Below, piece by piece: positions 25,912 to 40,100 of a DNA stretch of 64,000 nt. Numbering within the stretch: the first letter of the stretch is position 1; each line of letters opens with the position of its first letter. Origin of the DNA: Anseranas semipalmata (lineage: Eukaryota > Chordata > Aves > Anseriformes > Anseranatidae); assembly GCA_013399115.1 (NCBI GenBank), contig VXAA01005204.1, forward strand, positions 35,768 to 99,767, in the 5' to 3' direction. The notes below the pieces were generated by a model. It was not told the DNA's origin. It worked only from the letters and a program-made list of their open reading frames with translations, and searched no databases. A program made the position numbers and the translations under genes.

Positions 25912-27567
25912 AGAAGCGGGGAATATAAGGAAAATAAATGATCAGATTCTTGAAACACAAGCGTTTTATGCAAGCCATGTGACATTTCACTAGTCTACTG
26001 TGATGCAAAAAAGACTACACATTTTTTGTATTACTAACCCTCTGTGACACTGAACTCCAGAAATGCTATTATACTTTTGTTCTCCCAAGGCTTCTGGTTT
26101 TAAGAAAAAAAGTCTACACAACTCTTTCTTGTTTTCAGCTGTCTACTATGGATAAAAAAAGTCACACTAATCCCTGCTAGAAGACTAATGTGAAAGCTAT
26201 TTCTCATTCTCTCATCAGAGAGAAAAGAAATTGGATCCTGAAATCAACTGAATTCTATTTCTGATACCAGGAAAAAAAAAAAAACACACAAAAAAACACT
26301 AAGAAAGATGGAGAAAACACTTCAAGAAAAAAAGATCATGTATGTATATGTTTACTAATTTTGAACCTTGCATATCCAACTCAAGTCTAATTGACTTGAA
26401 GTACTAGTTCTAGAAGTACTTACCTTGGTACAAATTTCAAGCCCCTGGTCAATTTTCACTAGCACCCTGCAAGCCAAAGTATATCATAACACTTTGTAGA
26501 GTTATGCCTGGATCAATTTCTTCACTATAAACTTAGAACATTCTTGAGCTTTTAAAATCAGTTACAAGCTAAATGACTAGTACTGATGCACAGGTTGCTA
26601 CAAGCTTAAGGTTTTAGCATTTCAGCATTTTAAGGTACTTGATAAAGGCTTGATAAATATTTTTTTTTCAAATAACTTCAATATGATCATACAGCTGATG
26701 TTAAGTTTCCATTCTGTTCAGAAATAGTATTGGTTGGTTCTTTATACTTGACCCTCAACAACTCAAATTCATGGGTTTATCCTCCAGTCTTATGATTAGG
26801 TGAAAGCAACAGCTGCTCTTACATGTTACATGATTAACAGTTGTCTAAAAATTGTTAATATTGTTAATGTTAATACATGCCCTTGATGAATTAATATGTC
26901 ATTAAAATGACACTGGACAAAGTAGCATGTCCAATGTTAATCTTGTGTATTTCAGAAAAACATTTAATTGTTCCAGTATCTTACAGAAGATATGATCAGT
27001 CCCTGCAAATGTATTGTCTGCTCAGGAAAACCCAGACAAGTAGAATACTAGACCTTACCACTATCTTACACTCTCAGCTGAATGACTGACTTTTCTTCCT
27101 CCCCCGATTACCAGAATTTTTGCAAGATTTTTTTTGTTTGATTCCTTTGTATCCTGAGACCAGGGAAGACAAGGATTAGATTACTGTAATATATCAGTTG
27201 AGTAGGACATCAGTATTTGACCACACAGGTCATCTTAATCCTTCAGAAGCTTTTTATGAGATTTAATTTTATTGTATGTCTGTTGACCAAGCATCAGTCT
27301 TTTGACTCTATGAATATTAATGCATTATATTTTAACAGGGCAATAACTTTAGGCGAAAAGAATACCTGCAACAAAGAGAATCAAAATTAGAAAACAGTTT
27401 ACCACAAATACTTGTCTGTGGATCTTTAACACCATCTTCAGCATTCTTTACTAAATGTTGTTTCAGCCTTTGATATAATCTCAAATTTTTATGAATGCTA
27501 CTTCTGAGAACACCCGTAAATATCTGCAGACAAAAGGCAGTGTTTAATGTTTCACAAGGTACATCCC

Positions 27568-27573
27568 TTTATT
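27568..27573 (-). terminator. Candidate polyadenylation signal AATAAA for SNX2
   Basis: A canonical hexamer about 410 nt after the stop codon, with a T/G-rich stretch some 35 nt further downstream. A second AATAAA at 27889-27894 lies only about 90 nt after the stop and could give a shorter alternative end. Confidence 0.45.
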
Positions 27574-27888
27574 ATTGTAATCACAAAAACATGATTTTGT
27601 ACAGGAATGTTTAAGTGAACATTAATCGATGCAATTAAATTTGTTTCATAAAGATCAGGTAAATGAACTACAGAACATTGTATTGTAAAGAACAAAAATA
27701 TCAGCTTTCTGGCCTTGCAGTGCACATTTTAGTGCAAGTATTAAGACACAATAGTGTTCAATTCAGCAATGTATTGCAGAACATCATGCCACAGTCCACT
27801 TCAATGAGGGTCAGGACATGCAGCTTGTTAACAAAATGCTGTAGTTATATAAAAAAAGCCACATGTTAATTCATAAAATATATAGTGG

Positions 27889-27894
27889 TTTATT
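27889..27894 (-). terminator. Alternative proximal polyadenylation signal AATAAA for SNX2
   Basis: A canonical hexamer on the minus strand about 90 nt past the TAA. No clear GT-rich downstream element is visible, so it is a weaker candidate than the one at 27568. Confidence 0.3.
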
Positions 27895-27981
27895 TGGATG
27901 ATTTAAAGTGATTTCACTGTGGAATTTAGGTTTATCCAGGACAAACATCCAGAGTGTCTTGTCATTTGGAATATTCTTCTT

Positions 27982-28032
27982 TTAGGCGATGGCTTTGGCT
28001 TCAGGTAGGAATGCCTCCCAGTATTTTATTAG
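27982..28032 (-). CDS. SNX2: SNX2 exon 15, coding part (C-terminus and stop)
   Basis: 51 coding nt after the acceptor [27 protein letters not shown] followed by TAA. This matches the strongly conserved SNX2 carboxyl end; SNX1 ends slightly differently. The same exon should continue into the 3' UTR toward lower coordinates. Confidence 0.96.
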   Translation of the reverse strand, partial: LIKYWEAFLPEAKAIA

Positions 28033-31000
28033 CTTGAAGAAAATGGAAAAAAAATCACTATTAAGTACTAAATGTTGGAAAAGAAAACACATATACCTCC
28101 TCCTCTTGTGATAAACTTGTCTCCACTGGATGAAGTAAGAACACAGATGCTTCATACTACCCATTCACATTATTACATGATGCAAGAAAAAATAAAGTAC
28201 AAGTAATATACAAATCTGCTCATGGCAATAGTTATTATTACACATTGAGCAAAACAGTACAGAATACAGTTATAAAGAATTTGTTTGCCAGGTTAATTTG
28301 CTATTCTTACCTCTAATGTGTATCACTTTTTTTTTTTTAAACTAAACAAACGTGAAGGGTTATAGTGCTGGAGTGAAAAAAGTAAAGACTCCAAATACTC
28401 TTTGGGAATGAGGTCTATTTCCGAGTCACTGAGAACTGTTTTACTGCTTTACAATATTCAGAAAGATCTTAAACTTTTAAAACAGATCAATGAACATCTA
28501 AAGTACTCAATCCTCTTCAGTAAGTCTAAGTACATATTTATTACAGTTTACTCCAGTCTAAAAGTTCGAGTATTGCTTCAGTTTCAGAAGGATAACAGAG
28601 AAGACCCTTCACTCCCCCATACCCCTAAGCAAGCTTCTCCCTTGCTTAGAACTGTGCAAAGGAGCACAGTAATAGCTGGAATACTGCAATCTCTGTGTTC
28701 TCCAGTACAGTACAGACTAGAAGTAGTTACTTATCTTTTAGGAACTGCTACACTTAAAGCCTGTCTTTTTAAAATAACCTAATACGTAACATATTAAATA
28801 TTAACTTGTATGAAACTTAAAATTTATCTTACCTGCTGCTGTGTTTGCACTAATGACTCTAAGTACTTGATAATAACAGATTTAAAGTCTTTCACTCGTT
28901 CCTTCTGTTAATAAATAAATTATGGCATATTAACCTCTTAACCAATTTTACTTGGAACGTCAATATTATCTAAAGTAAAACTGTCATTTACTTGGACAAA
29001 ATTATACGTGCCTCAAATCGTCCCACTTCTTTGCGAATGGTTTTGGAGATCTGCTCAAAATCTTTTTCCCCTTGCTGAACTTTAGTCTCCCACTGGGGAA
29101 GGAAAGACATGCAGAAATGAGACTGTTTTCCATTCAGTCTATCAGTATTTGAACATTTTAGTATATTAATAACAGTCATTCAGGAGCTAGAAAGGACCTA
29201 TTTATCCTTTGACATACTTATGGGAAAGTCTTACAATAACAATTTCAAAGTAACAATTTCAAAGTACTTGTAGAATAGGACATTATCACATTAAACAATG
29301 TTATCTCTAAAGCAGTATCTGTAGATGACAAAAATATCTCAGCATTGTTACTCAGGAGTACTTAAAATCTTTTAGAGATTCTTTAGCAAAGAACAAGGAT
29401 CTCTAAAGCTTTATTGGCTATTCCCTTTGCAAACACTGTTATAATAGGAATCTAAACCTGCAAGCTTCCTGTGACTGCCTATCCAATGAAATGTAAAAGG
29501 GTCTCAAAAGTCAGTTTCCTGTACCTTCCTAATTTCTTCATAGAATCATGGAATCATTTAGGTTGGAAAAGACCTCTAAAATCATCAAGGTCCAACCATC
29601 ATCTCTGCCTATGGTCATGTATATACTTATCTTTATCATATTTCTGTTACAGATAATAAGCTCACAATACCACGTTTTTTGGTTTTCCAGTTAAAATGCA
29701 TGTTGCTTAGGCAAACCAAAGCACGTGCTCTCTTTTTCAGCGGTGACTGAAGAGACAGGAGGAGGAGAAGAGCTATCGCAGGTAAGAAGACCATAAAAGG
29801 AAAATTCAGAGAAAGTGATGCTGCTTGGGGGTTTTGCCATATTGGGAGTGTGGCATTCATATAAAAATACATGACACTAGGCTATATTTAAGGTTATACT
29901 TATCCTTAGTTTATGGGAGAAGACATCCAGCTACACAGTAAGAGATCATTAACATCTACATTACCTTGTAACTAGTAGGCTTTCTTTTGCATCTGCTTTT
30001 ACATACCTACTATATTGTTAAATTCAAACCCTTTGTGTAGATACCTTATGAAAAAAGCCATCAGCCTGACACTGCAGACTAACAGATATTTAAAATGCAA
30101 CTGTATCTGTTCATCTCAACATACTAACTGAATCATGGGAGCTAACAGAACCAATAATAGTTATCTTCCTCAAAAAAAGTCTGCCAGGAAGCAACATACT
30201 CCAATAATAGCACATTCCTGTCATTAATCCAGTGGTGCTGTGTATTCACAAAAGCATTCTGTGTTGCAGTGTCAAGTTACTGTTGTGTTATGAGATGAAC
30301 ATAACCCATCTATTTCAGCAAATATCTAGATATTCATATTTTTAGTTTACAGAATCCCCTTATTTTCAGATACACATTTATGAAGCCATGTAATATATCA
30401 TAACAGCATGTGCTTCAGGGAAACACAGCCTAAACGGTTATCTAATAACTGAAACAATACCAAACTCAGACAAGGAAAGGGTAGATTAAAACCATCTGTG
30501 CCGTTCTACCACTGCAACTAGAGGTGCCTGAGACCTCGGTGCAAGACTCTATAGGCCTAGTGGACCCCCATCCCAGTTTTACCATGTGCAAATACCAGGT
30601 TTTGTACAAATTGTCACTGGATGATGGTCTGCCATCTTATAGTTTCTCACAAGTAGGAATTTTCAGTTTTCAATATGATGTTTCTAGGACTATTCTTTTT
30701 TTTTTCCCTGCAAAAAACAACTGAGTCATGGATGAAGTTCAAGCTGTGAAGGCTTCCGTTTTCCAATTTCTCTCTCTGCCAGAAGGACCACTACAGAATT
30801 CAGCAACTCTGAATTTATTTAAATGGCAGAAATTTTTCCACTAGCATATTCAAATTGAGGGCTTATTAACAATCTTCTCTACTCATCCAGTAAACAGGAA
30901 AAAGAAATCCTTTGGGAACAACATCATTAATTCTTTTGATACTGGGATTGAGAAGGGATCACTGGATATCTCCTACTACTCCCAATACTCAGGAAGTATT

Positions 31001-31101
31001 TTGGCCAAGGAGTCAGCTCACTTGTTGCATTGTGGATGGACAGGTCACATCAGGAGTACCAACCAGCAAGAATGTGGTCACATCACACTGACAGTAAGTT
31101 T

Positions 31102-31144
<43 letters not shown>

Positions 31145-34100
31145 TAAAAGAAAGCCAAGTTAATGAGAAACTTCAACACCATATGCAAAATATACTGAAG
31201 TGCAGAAAGAACAAAGCAGCTTGTGGTTAGTGACCAATGAGGAAGCCAAACAAAATAACTGCATAACAGAGTTTGAAATCTAAAACAATGTTCTCCCATT
31301 ATTTAATGAGAGAATACTGGTGCATAATTAGAATGCATTAATGTTAAATAATTAAGTTGTCCTACCTCTTCAATTTCCTTAGTGAAGCATGACAGAAAAA
31401 GTGTATAAATTATGACACTTCAACATGTAAGATTTATTTTTACTGAAATCACACCATATATACATATATATATATGGCTAGATATGCTGCATAATAAAGC
31501 AATACATGGAACAGTTCTCCATTAGTCTTTTTTGTGAGATTTTAGCTTTAGAAGCCAGAAGACGCTCCACTGCCTACCCATCTCATCTGTTAACAATTAA
31601 AAGCAATTTAACTTGTCCATGTTCCCCTCCTCCCATTCCCAGACTCTGTAGAGACAGTATTCAACCGCCTTACAGATCTTACAACCAGTAACAATTGTGG
31701 AGATTTTTAAAATAAATTAGTTTCAACAGCTTCATTAAATATGAAAAATAGCAAATGAGTAAGTGGTTCTTAAAAAAAAATGGTATAAAGTAGTGCATTA
31801 ATGCAGAATGAATGAGTCAATGCAGAGAGGCTGACCTCCAAAACAACGTTTGATAACATTACCTCTTTTATCTCATCTTTAGCTTGCTGCAACTTATCAG
31901 GTTTGTTGGCAAGCTGGAGCTTTGCTTCAGCTTCACGTTTTTTTTGTAAAGTGACCTGAGCATCTTGCCACTTCTGCCAGCATTTCATTCGGTGATCAAA
32001 CACACCCTGTAACAATGAACCAATTTATTAAACAACTGGAATTGTTAGAGCTATCTAAATTCTCAGTAAGAAAAGGTATTTCTGGATAAAACTGGAACAA
32101 CTATACTCAAAGAAACTTTACTGTGTCTACCACATCTTCTTGCATTTCATTTGACAGCATGTTTGCACAGCTAATCTACAAATACCAGAAGGCATTCAAG
32201 AAGCCTCTTCAGAGCAGACACCTTAGTGCCCCCTAACTATTTTGTGGTCCTCATTGCATCAAAACACTACCAAAGCAATCAAAGGTGGTGTGAAGGGGGA
32301 ACAAAGAAGGGGAAAGGGAGAGGAGAGAAAGCAAAAAGATACAACAATTTGGCAAGTTCAAAGATATTTCTGGATAAAATTCTTACATATCACTTCCCAT
32401 GACAAAACCTAATTATACTATACAGTATGACTTACAAAAAAATTCAATACTTTTTTAATGACATTTAGATCCACAAATTATACTTGTTTCATATTTACAG
32501 AAGCTTTTGGCTATCCACCAAATATTGCCAAATTACGTTCTTGCTTAGACATAATAGCATATAGTGTGCCCAAATACTGCGCACAATTAGTACTGCTCAA
32601 ATTAGATATTCAACCTTTTTTCTGGATCCCATTAATCCAGAATTAAAATCCATTCCCATTTTTGATCACAACCATTTTTATCATTGTAATAATTGATCAT
32701 GGATTCATTCATTTTACTCAGATGGAACTTAATGCAAAAGCTTAATCTCAACTGTGTAACAAGTGTGCAAATACACACAAACATTCATTTACCTTGAACC
32801 TAAAAGTTGAGTGGGACTTTGAACGCAAAAATTAGTATTTTTCCTGGCAGTACTCACTTTTACTGCAGCAATGAGACGAATGTAATCACCAAGCAGTTCT
32901 GAGAATACATAGAAATCAGCAAAAGCTTGTTCTTGATGCAATTGATCTATCTTCTCCTCAACTTCTGCAAGCTGAGACAAAGCTCTAGACAGAGCAGTGT
33001 GGTCCTCAGAGTTACCTAACATGGCAGCACTTTTAGCAAAGGCAGCTGTGTTGGCTGAAAGTTCTGAAATACAGAAGCAACACTCAGTATAATGTAGTTA
33101 ATTTGTTACGTTACTCTGAAGCATAGATCAACAGAGCAGAGACCTCTGCCCTACTGCAACACCAACTTCACCAACTGAAAAATACAAGCTGTATTTCTTA
33201 AAGCTCATGATAAAATACACAAGGACATCACAATGAAACCACAGTTAGGAGAGCACAGTTCACAAAATACTCTTCACCAGTAAATGTTTTGCTGAGCCTG
33301 TTAACGTCATGCTTACTCTGTCAAGAGACATGGAAAAAACTGTCACTTGACTATTATCCAACTGCCTAGTTCAGAAAAATCCAAGCCCATAAAAGCCAAG
33401 TCACCTACAGAGCAAGTTCAAACCAGCCTTAACTGGTCTATAGCACAGTTGTTTCATGCAGCTGAGAGTGGAAAAAAACTACGTATTTCACAGGAACACC
33501 ACCACCACAAGTGGAATTTATTTCTGCTGGACTGTACTATTGACTGAAGTACATCTATTTGTGCATATTGAAACATATGGCCATGTTTTGACACACCTTA
33601 GGTAAAAAAAAAAAACACAAAAACAAAACAAAAGCAAAACAAAACAAACAAACAAAAACAAACAACAAAAAACACACACCAGCATGGCTGGCATCTATGA
33701 AGCTGAAGCTTTGATTTTATTCATTAACAACTAAGCAATTGTCTCAAATCCCATTTAAGTCATCCTGTACAAAGTTAACTCCTATGAAGGACCTTTGAAC
33801 ATATATTTTAATCCAAATTACTTAAGAATTGAAAGTGCAGGCTTGTTTGTAACTCTCCTGTTTTTGCAGAATCATCAGAACACCGCAAATGTTTGTAGAA
33901 AAAAAAAGCATCTTTACATATTTAAAACTTACAATTTAAATCTATATCTAAAAAAATACACACTTCCTTAAATCTACAAGCAGGTGTCAAATCAACAGCA
34001 AACAAGTATGCCCATTTTCCATTTTCATTACTTAAAATACTGTTTAATCTTGAGGATATCCGGCCAAAGATTTTACTTCTACAGAGAATAATTCCTGGTA

Positions 34101-37100
34101 GGGTTATGAAAAAGCAACTTCATGTACTTTTGAAAGTACAGAGTTGTAAGTTAACCCAAAATTTTAACTTAATGCAGTAGTGTCAAAAAGCGTATTTATG
34201 GTCTTCCTTCCACTACAAATCAATGTGGTTTTTTTTGTTTCTTTTGTTTTGTTTTTAAATTATCTCATGGAAAGCAGTCTTTGACAAAACAACTGCACTG
34301 GTGGATAAAACATAAACTTGCAGGCATTGCTTCTCTGTAATATAAGTAAACCCAAAGCTGATATTCTAGGATTACTTAACTTTCCAGAAAAGTTTACCTT
34401 AACAGTAGCTTAATGATGCATCATTATGTGGACAAAATAAAGAATAGTAAACTCCTATTTAAGAGCTTAAACTCAGTTAACAAAACAAAATATTGAGCTA
34501 TGAGATGTTTAAATGGATTTATGCAGCAACTTTTTGTTCAGAAGAAAATGACTCTTGCCATGAGACCTAGAGATACATTTATGGATATCTACTGTATTAG
34601 AATTGCTTGCTAGATATGGTATTAGATCTCTGCAAAACAAACAAAAAAATATTCTAAATCAATATAGTAACTTCCAAGTTCAACAGAAGGGATCACAGAT
34701 ATTCTGGATAAAATTAAGATTAAAACCAGGTATACCAAAAGTGCTAGAGCAGTTTACACCAAAAGCTGTAACTGTACAGCTTTTGCATTAAAATTTATTG
34801 TATAACTCTACTTATTAGTTAAGAGCTCTGACATTCTAAGTTCTTGTTTCATCACCATTTCCTAAAGTTTTAAGCACTTAAGTTCATGCAGCCACATAAC
34901 AGCAAAATTACCTTTTCTGTGGCAGACTAATGCTTCGACACTGGCATGAAGTTTCCTAAGTTGCTGATCCAGATTCTCAAATTGCTGCTGTTTTTCTTCA
35001 AACCACTGACAAAAGATGAAAGAGTCAAGCGTTACAAATTAGATTACCAACAACATTTCTTGTTTTAAAGAAGCAAATTATCCATGTACTGCCAGGGTGG
35101 TCAACTGACACAGCTAAGAATCCAAGCCAATAAGCAAATTAATAACCCATTTTCTACTTCTACAGCTTTAAAATGCAATTGTTGAGCCTCATTAATTCGT
35201 CTCATTATTCAAGTCGAAAAATCAGCTCTTACTGCATCCGATTCATTCATCTTGATTGTCATTTTGTTGACAGCGTCGGCAGCCTTGTTCACCATCCTCA
35301 ATATTCCTGCTCCACTCAGAGCCTGGGTGTTAACCGCTCTCGGCAGCTGGAATTGAATGACAAATAAGGGCAAACAGACTGGTTAAAAGGATGGAGGTTT
35401 AACTGGGCACAGGGGGAAAGAAAAGGATATAGTGTTTTCTTCAGTCCTATGTGTTTCAATATAGTGGAATCTAATTTCTAAGATTTACTACTTTTACATT
35501 CTCAGAGGAAAACTTAAAAATATAGACTATTTACTTTTCTTCTACATCTTTACATTTAAATGGAACAAACAACCTACTTGTCCAAAGTTATTATGAACTA
35601 GCCAAAGGTCCTAACTAGGCACCTACACGCTACACGGAACAAACTGCCACTACAGGAACAGCAAAGCTTAGATTTACAATAAATTAGAAGAAAAATTCTG
35701 TGAAACACTTCATTATAATGCAAGATTAGCAATGTATACTGATCATAAAAGGTTGATGCATTTTTGCTTTTCAATATAGGACAGATTTCAAAACCTACCT
35801 CATGAGTATTGAGAGAACTGTGTATTTGCTAAGGTTTTCAGAAATCCTTGGGGGTTAAGTTAAGAAACTTTCGTATTATTATTCAAGTTAGTCTAAATAT
35901 GCTGTACAAGGTGGGCCCCCACATCCGACTATTTGCCTTTCACATGTAATATTTTGTCTGTCAGCACCATTGACAAAACCACTTTAAGTTATCTACCAGT
36001 GATGCTTTTGTCAGTAGTGAGGCCTCAGACTTATTAGTATAACTAAGATATCGACACTGGCCAAAAGACAATTCAGTGTTACAGCAAATCCACTATGCAC
36101 ATGTATAAAGAGATATTATGTATCTTTAACAATATATTTGATTTTGTGAACGGTGCCAGACTGATAGCACTGGTGTTACAAAACTCTCTTCACAAAACAT
36201 CTAGCCTGGCCAGCAGCACTACAAGCATGTTCATATTATCCCACCAACAAACATCAAGTTGGTCACATAGAGGTAAGACACCTGTTTCCAAGTTAGTTTA
36301 ATTCCTGATCTTACTTAACTATCAGTAACATCAATTACCGATAGTCACTGTACACATGACAAACTTCACTCAGAACTGGACAGACCAACTCACTTGAGAA
36401 GTTACCATAAAGCAAACAGCTTTTGGTCACTACCAAACTAAGTTTTATCAGAGGCACAGGCACACTATTACTTAAGTAGCCTTCTGCCATTCTTTCCCAT
36501 GAAGGGTATAATCTAATTTGATTTCATACAAGTTCAGAAGATTAGGTCTCAATACAAAGATAATATATTATTTTGAATGTTACCATATCTAGAAATAAAT
36601 AGGAGAACGTAAAGAACTTAAATACCTCAGAACTTTCCAAGAACTGCCTTAAATCTGGATCTTGTAACAAGGTTGGGTGTTTTACTGTTCGCTGTAGATA
36701 CCTATGATTTTAAAAATTAAATATTAGATAACAGAATAGATTTAATGTGACTGACAACACTGGAAAGTCTCCTTCATCTAAACAACCGGTACAATGCAGG
36801 CAGCACACAGTCTCTCTGATTACCTAATGGGGCTTGAACACTCTTTTAAAAGTCATCTCTAAAGGGTCAGAGGATAGTTCAGTCTCTATGCCCCTTCAAT
36901 TTTTCGCCTCTCTGGTGTGTGTTCAAACCGTATTTCTGCATTCTGTCACCTTCCTCCAACATATACTTAGGCTATAGGCTACAAAGTGTTAGTCTAGCAC
37001 CACTAAGCAGTTTAAACATTCAGTGAAGTCTTACTTCAGCAAGGCTGCCACAAAACCTGAAACTTCTGACTAGAAGCAATGCAGCCCTATGTGCTGCATA

Positions 37101-40100
37101 CCGTAACACAACACAACAAAGTTGCTGGTTTCTAACCTAGTTTGTTCACACCAGAAACTCCTTACAGTGGGNNNNNNNNNNNNNNNNNNNNNNNNNGGCT
37201 TGATTAAACATTCTTGCGCAGTGCAGTAGACAGGTTTTTTGTTACAGCCAGTTCTGCCTCACTTGTTTTAGAATAAAAAGAAGTCTCGAAAAAGTGAGCT
37301 GATTATGTTCTAGGTATGAGCTCTTTATTTGCTGGCTAGACCAGACCTTCAACCCATATTAGTTCTAAAGGACTTATCCACCCAAAAGTGAAATTAATGC
37401 AGCTCCTTCCCTTTCCAATTTTTTGCATTTCCAGTTAATCTAAAAACTATTGATTGAACAAATATGGGTTGAAGAATGAAATTTCAACAGTATTCTTCCA
37501 CCAAAAACTGCTGCAAGTTTGTCATAACTGACTTCAATATTATGCACAAACAGGAAGTGTCATGAGTGCTTTATAGAAATGTAGTACAGAAGCATAAGAA
37601 AGTATGTGATATTGCCTATTAAAATGCTCTCACAGAACACTATCAACAGCACTTTGTACTTTTTGCAAAGCTTAATTTTTCCTAAGCCTGAGCTGTGAAG
37701 TACCAGACCCAACCCTTAACCTTCACAAATTGCTTAGAAAGTATCTTAGAAGGTGATGTGGAACAAGACTCTTAACTGAAAGCATGAGTATATCAATAAT
37801 GTAAACAACGTATTTTCTCCATCTGCCATTAGATATGGTCACCAGATCCTTTTTTTTTTTCTTCCTAAAGAAGCTAAGAATTGCAGTGAAACTATTTCAT
37901 TCATTAGATTACTCAAATTTTCCTTGCTTTTTCTGATACTCAACACGTTAAAGTTGATGTGGCAAGCAGCCGAAGAGATTTTTCTTTAGAAATCTGCTGC
38001 TATAGAACAACCCTTAGTCCAAGGAAGGTTACGAACATTTTCATTTCAGACAACTAGCAATGTTGCTTGAGGACATCTGGCAGACTTGTAGTATATAAGT
38101 TCAATATTTTAGGGCACAAATTTTAGTGAACTCAACAAGGCACACTGCTTTGCTGCCCATTTTCCCCACAGCTCTGGGCTCATGAAAGAGCAAATTCAAG
38201 AAGATTTCTTTGGTCTGACTTTCTGGTGCACATCAGTATGTTTCACTTAGGTTTAGGAACAAGCAACAGAACCATTAAGCATTTGAACACCTTGGTAGGT
38301 AGATAACTTTTTTGATTCTGAAAGGAAAAGGCAGCTAAAATTAGCATGATGAAAAAGTTGCTCCTTGCCAGATAAGATTTTCATAGTCCTTCCGAAAAAA
38401 AAAGAAAATAGTGTGAAGTCTTCCTAACAATGTCAAAACTCCTGATGAGTTCAGTACAGGAAGAGCACTCAACATCCAGTAGAAGCAGTGTACTAGTATA
38501 ACTCCTTTAACAAAGAAATGAAAAAACAGCATTTAAAGCATGCACACAAGTTAGTGAACTAAAGTTGTCCTTATCCTAGCTCTGTTGTTCAAATATGCAA
38601 CACAGGGGGAAACTAGTCATCTCTATTACTGACAAAGTTGTGTGGAAGTGTCTGCTCAGTTATCTACTCCAATCCCAGCTGTTACTCCAAGTCTTCATGT
38701 CTCACCGCACCACTCCTTTAGCGACAGACTTGTTTAAGCACGTGTGACGTGTTTCACAGTTCTACTTAAAGTGACAGAACTACTTCAGGAACTTCTGGGT
38801 GCAATTTTAAGTAGCAAATGTTGTCATATACCAATTTCCACAGACAGATAACCGTAAGATAAGACAACTTATCAGTATTTCGAGGTTTGATATCAGTTCA
38901 GATGTTCTATTATTTAGTAAACAGAAAGATATTAGCAACAGTATTATGAAGAGATATTTTTCAATTAAGATTGTATGTCAGAAGACCTATCTAACGAACG
39001 ATGTATGAAGCTCTTGAGCTTTTGGAGTTCCAGAGACAAACTAAAACCTTTGACTTCTGTTAATTTTCTAGTTTAACTGAAACTGTTGTGGTATGGAATA
39101 TTGTTCTCAGATGCAGCAATCACATCACAACAATAGCATATTATAAAATCATATCAAAATTAAGTTTGTATATCTGCACAAGTTTTGCTAGTTGCTTTCT
39201 ACAGCTTTACTATCCATGCCAATGGGAAGGAATGATGCAGTATATCTGTGACAGCACCCTTCCAAGGCAAAGATATTTGAACAATATTAGCTGGATACCA
39301 GTGCTGGGTAACAGAGACCCAGTATTTCTTACACCAAAATTCAGCTAGTCACACCAACGCGTTGCAAGTCATCAGAACACCATTTTAGTTTCAAGTGACT
39401 GAGGGTCTCTTTTACCCTTCCTCCCTTCCCAGCAGCTGATTTTCTATGAAACAGACATACTTCTGAAGTGACTTAATTCCTGAAAAACAAAATGCATAAG
39501 CAAGCTGATAAAGAAAGCTTTGATTACTGGATCCCTGCAATCTCAATTCTAAGCACTGACCAGTTTGAAAGGAGGTAGCTATAACCCTCTGTATGAATAC
39601 ATCTACATTTCCAGTTATTAATGGGAATTACTCAAATTTCTATACAAAGATTTGGCAGCTGCACACAGCCTCCAAAATCCACCTAAGTAGAGATGGCCCA
39701 GATCTCAGTTACAGACTCCTTGTGGTATATTACAGGTCATTTTGAGGCTAAACAAGTTTTAGCTACATACATTACCTTTCTAGAGCTGCTCTTCTTTTTT
39801 CTACAAATTCAGTAGATGAAGAATCTTCCTTGCCTACTTTAACCTTCGTCATGCCTTTGAAGAAAATGTCATCATATTGATTTTACTTTACTATACAGAA
39901 ATCGTTAACATAACTGATATAATTAGAAGATAAAGCTCACCTAAGTTCAGGTATTTAAGTCAAGTTACAATGAAAAATACTACACTGGAACAGAAAGAAC
40001 ATAAACATTGCACGCTACATGGTCTTCTAGGAACAGATCTGTGAAATATGCAATTTCCTGTAATATATTATTGTGGTTAAAAGTTATAAAAAAATTAGTT

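Larger units (their letters stand above)
20561..27549. other. Interval between SNX2 3' end and CpG island
   Basis: About 7 kb of AT-rich sequence with a (GTT)n run, an (AAC)n run, the homopurine minisatellite, an A/G-rich patch at about 23135-23185, a poly(A) tract and one CR1 copy. No conserved coding exon is recognised. Confidence 0.7.
27550..27981 (-). other. SNX2: SNX2 3' UTR (inferred extent)
   Basis: Non-coding AT-rich sequence follows the stop codon. Two AATAAA signals lie on the minus strand, at 27894-27889 and 27573-27568. The farther one is part of AATAATAAA and has a TTTTGTCTG element downstream, so it looks the better cleavage site. The extent is inferred from sequence only. Confidence 0.5.
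29093..31862 (-). other. SNX2: SNX2 intron 12 (2.8 kb)
   Basis: A GT-AG intron holding a short CR1 tail, a small slippage duplication, a T30 tract and a TA-rich microsatellite at about 31452-31475. Nothing else is recognised. Confidence 0.9.
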
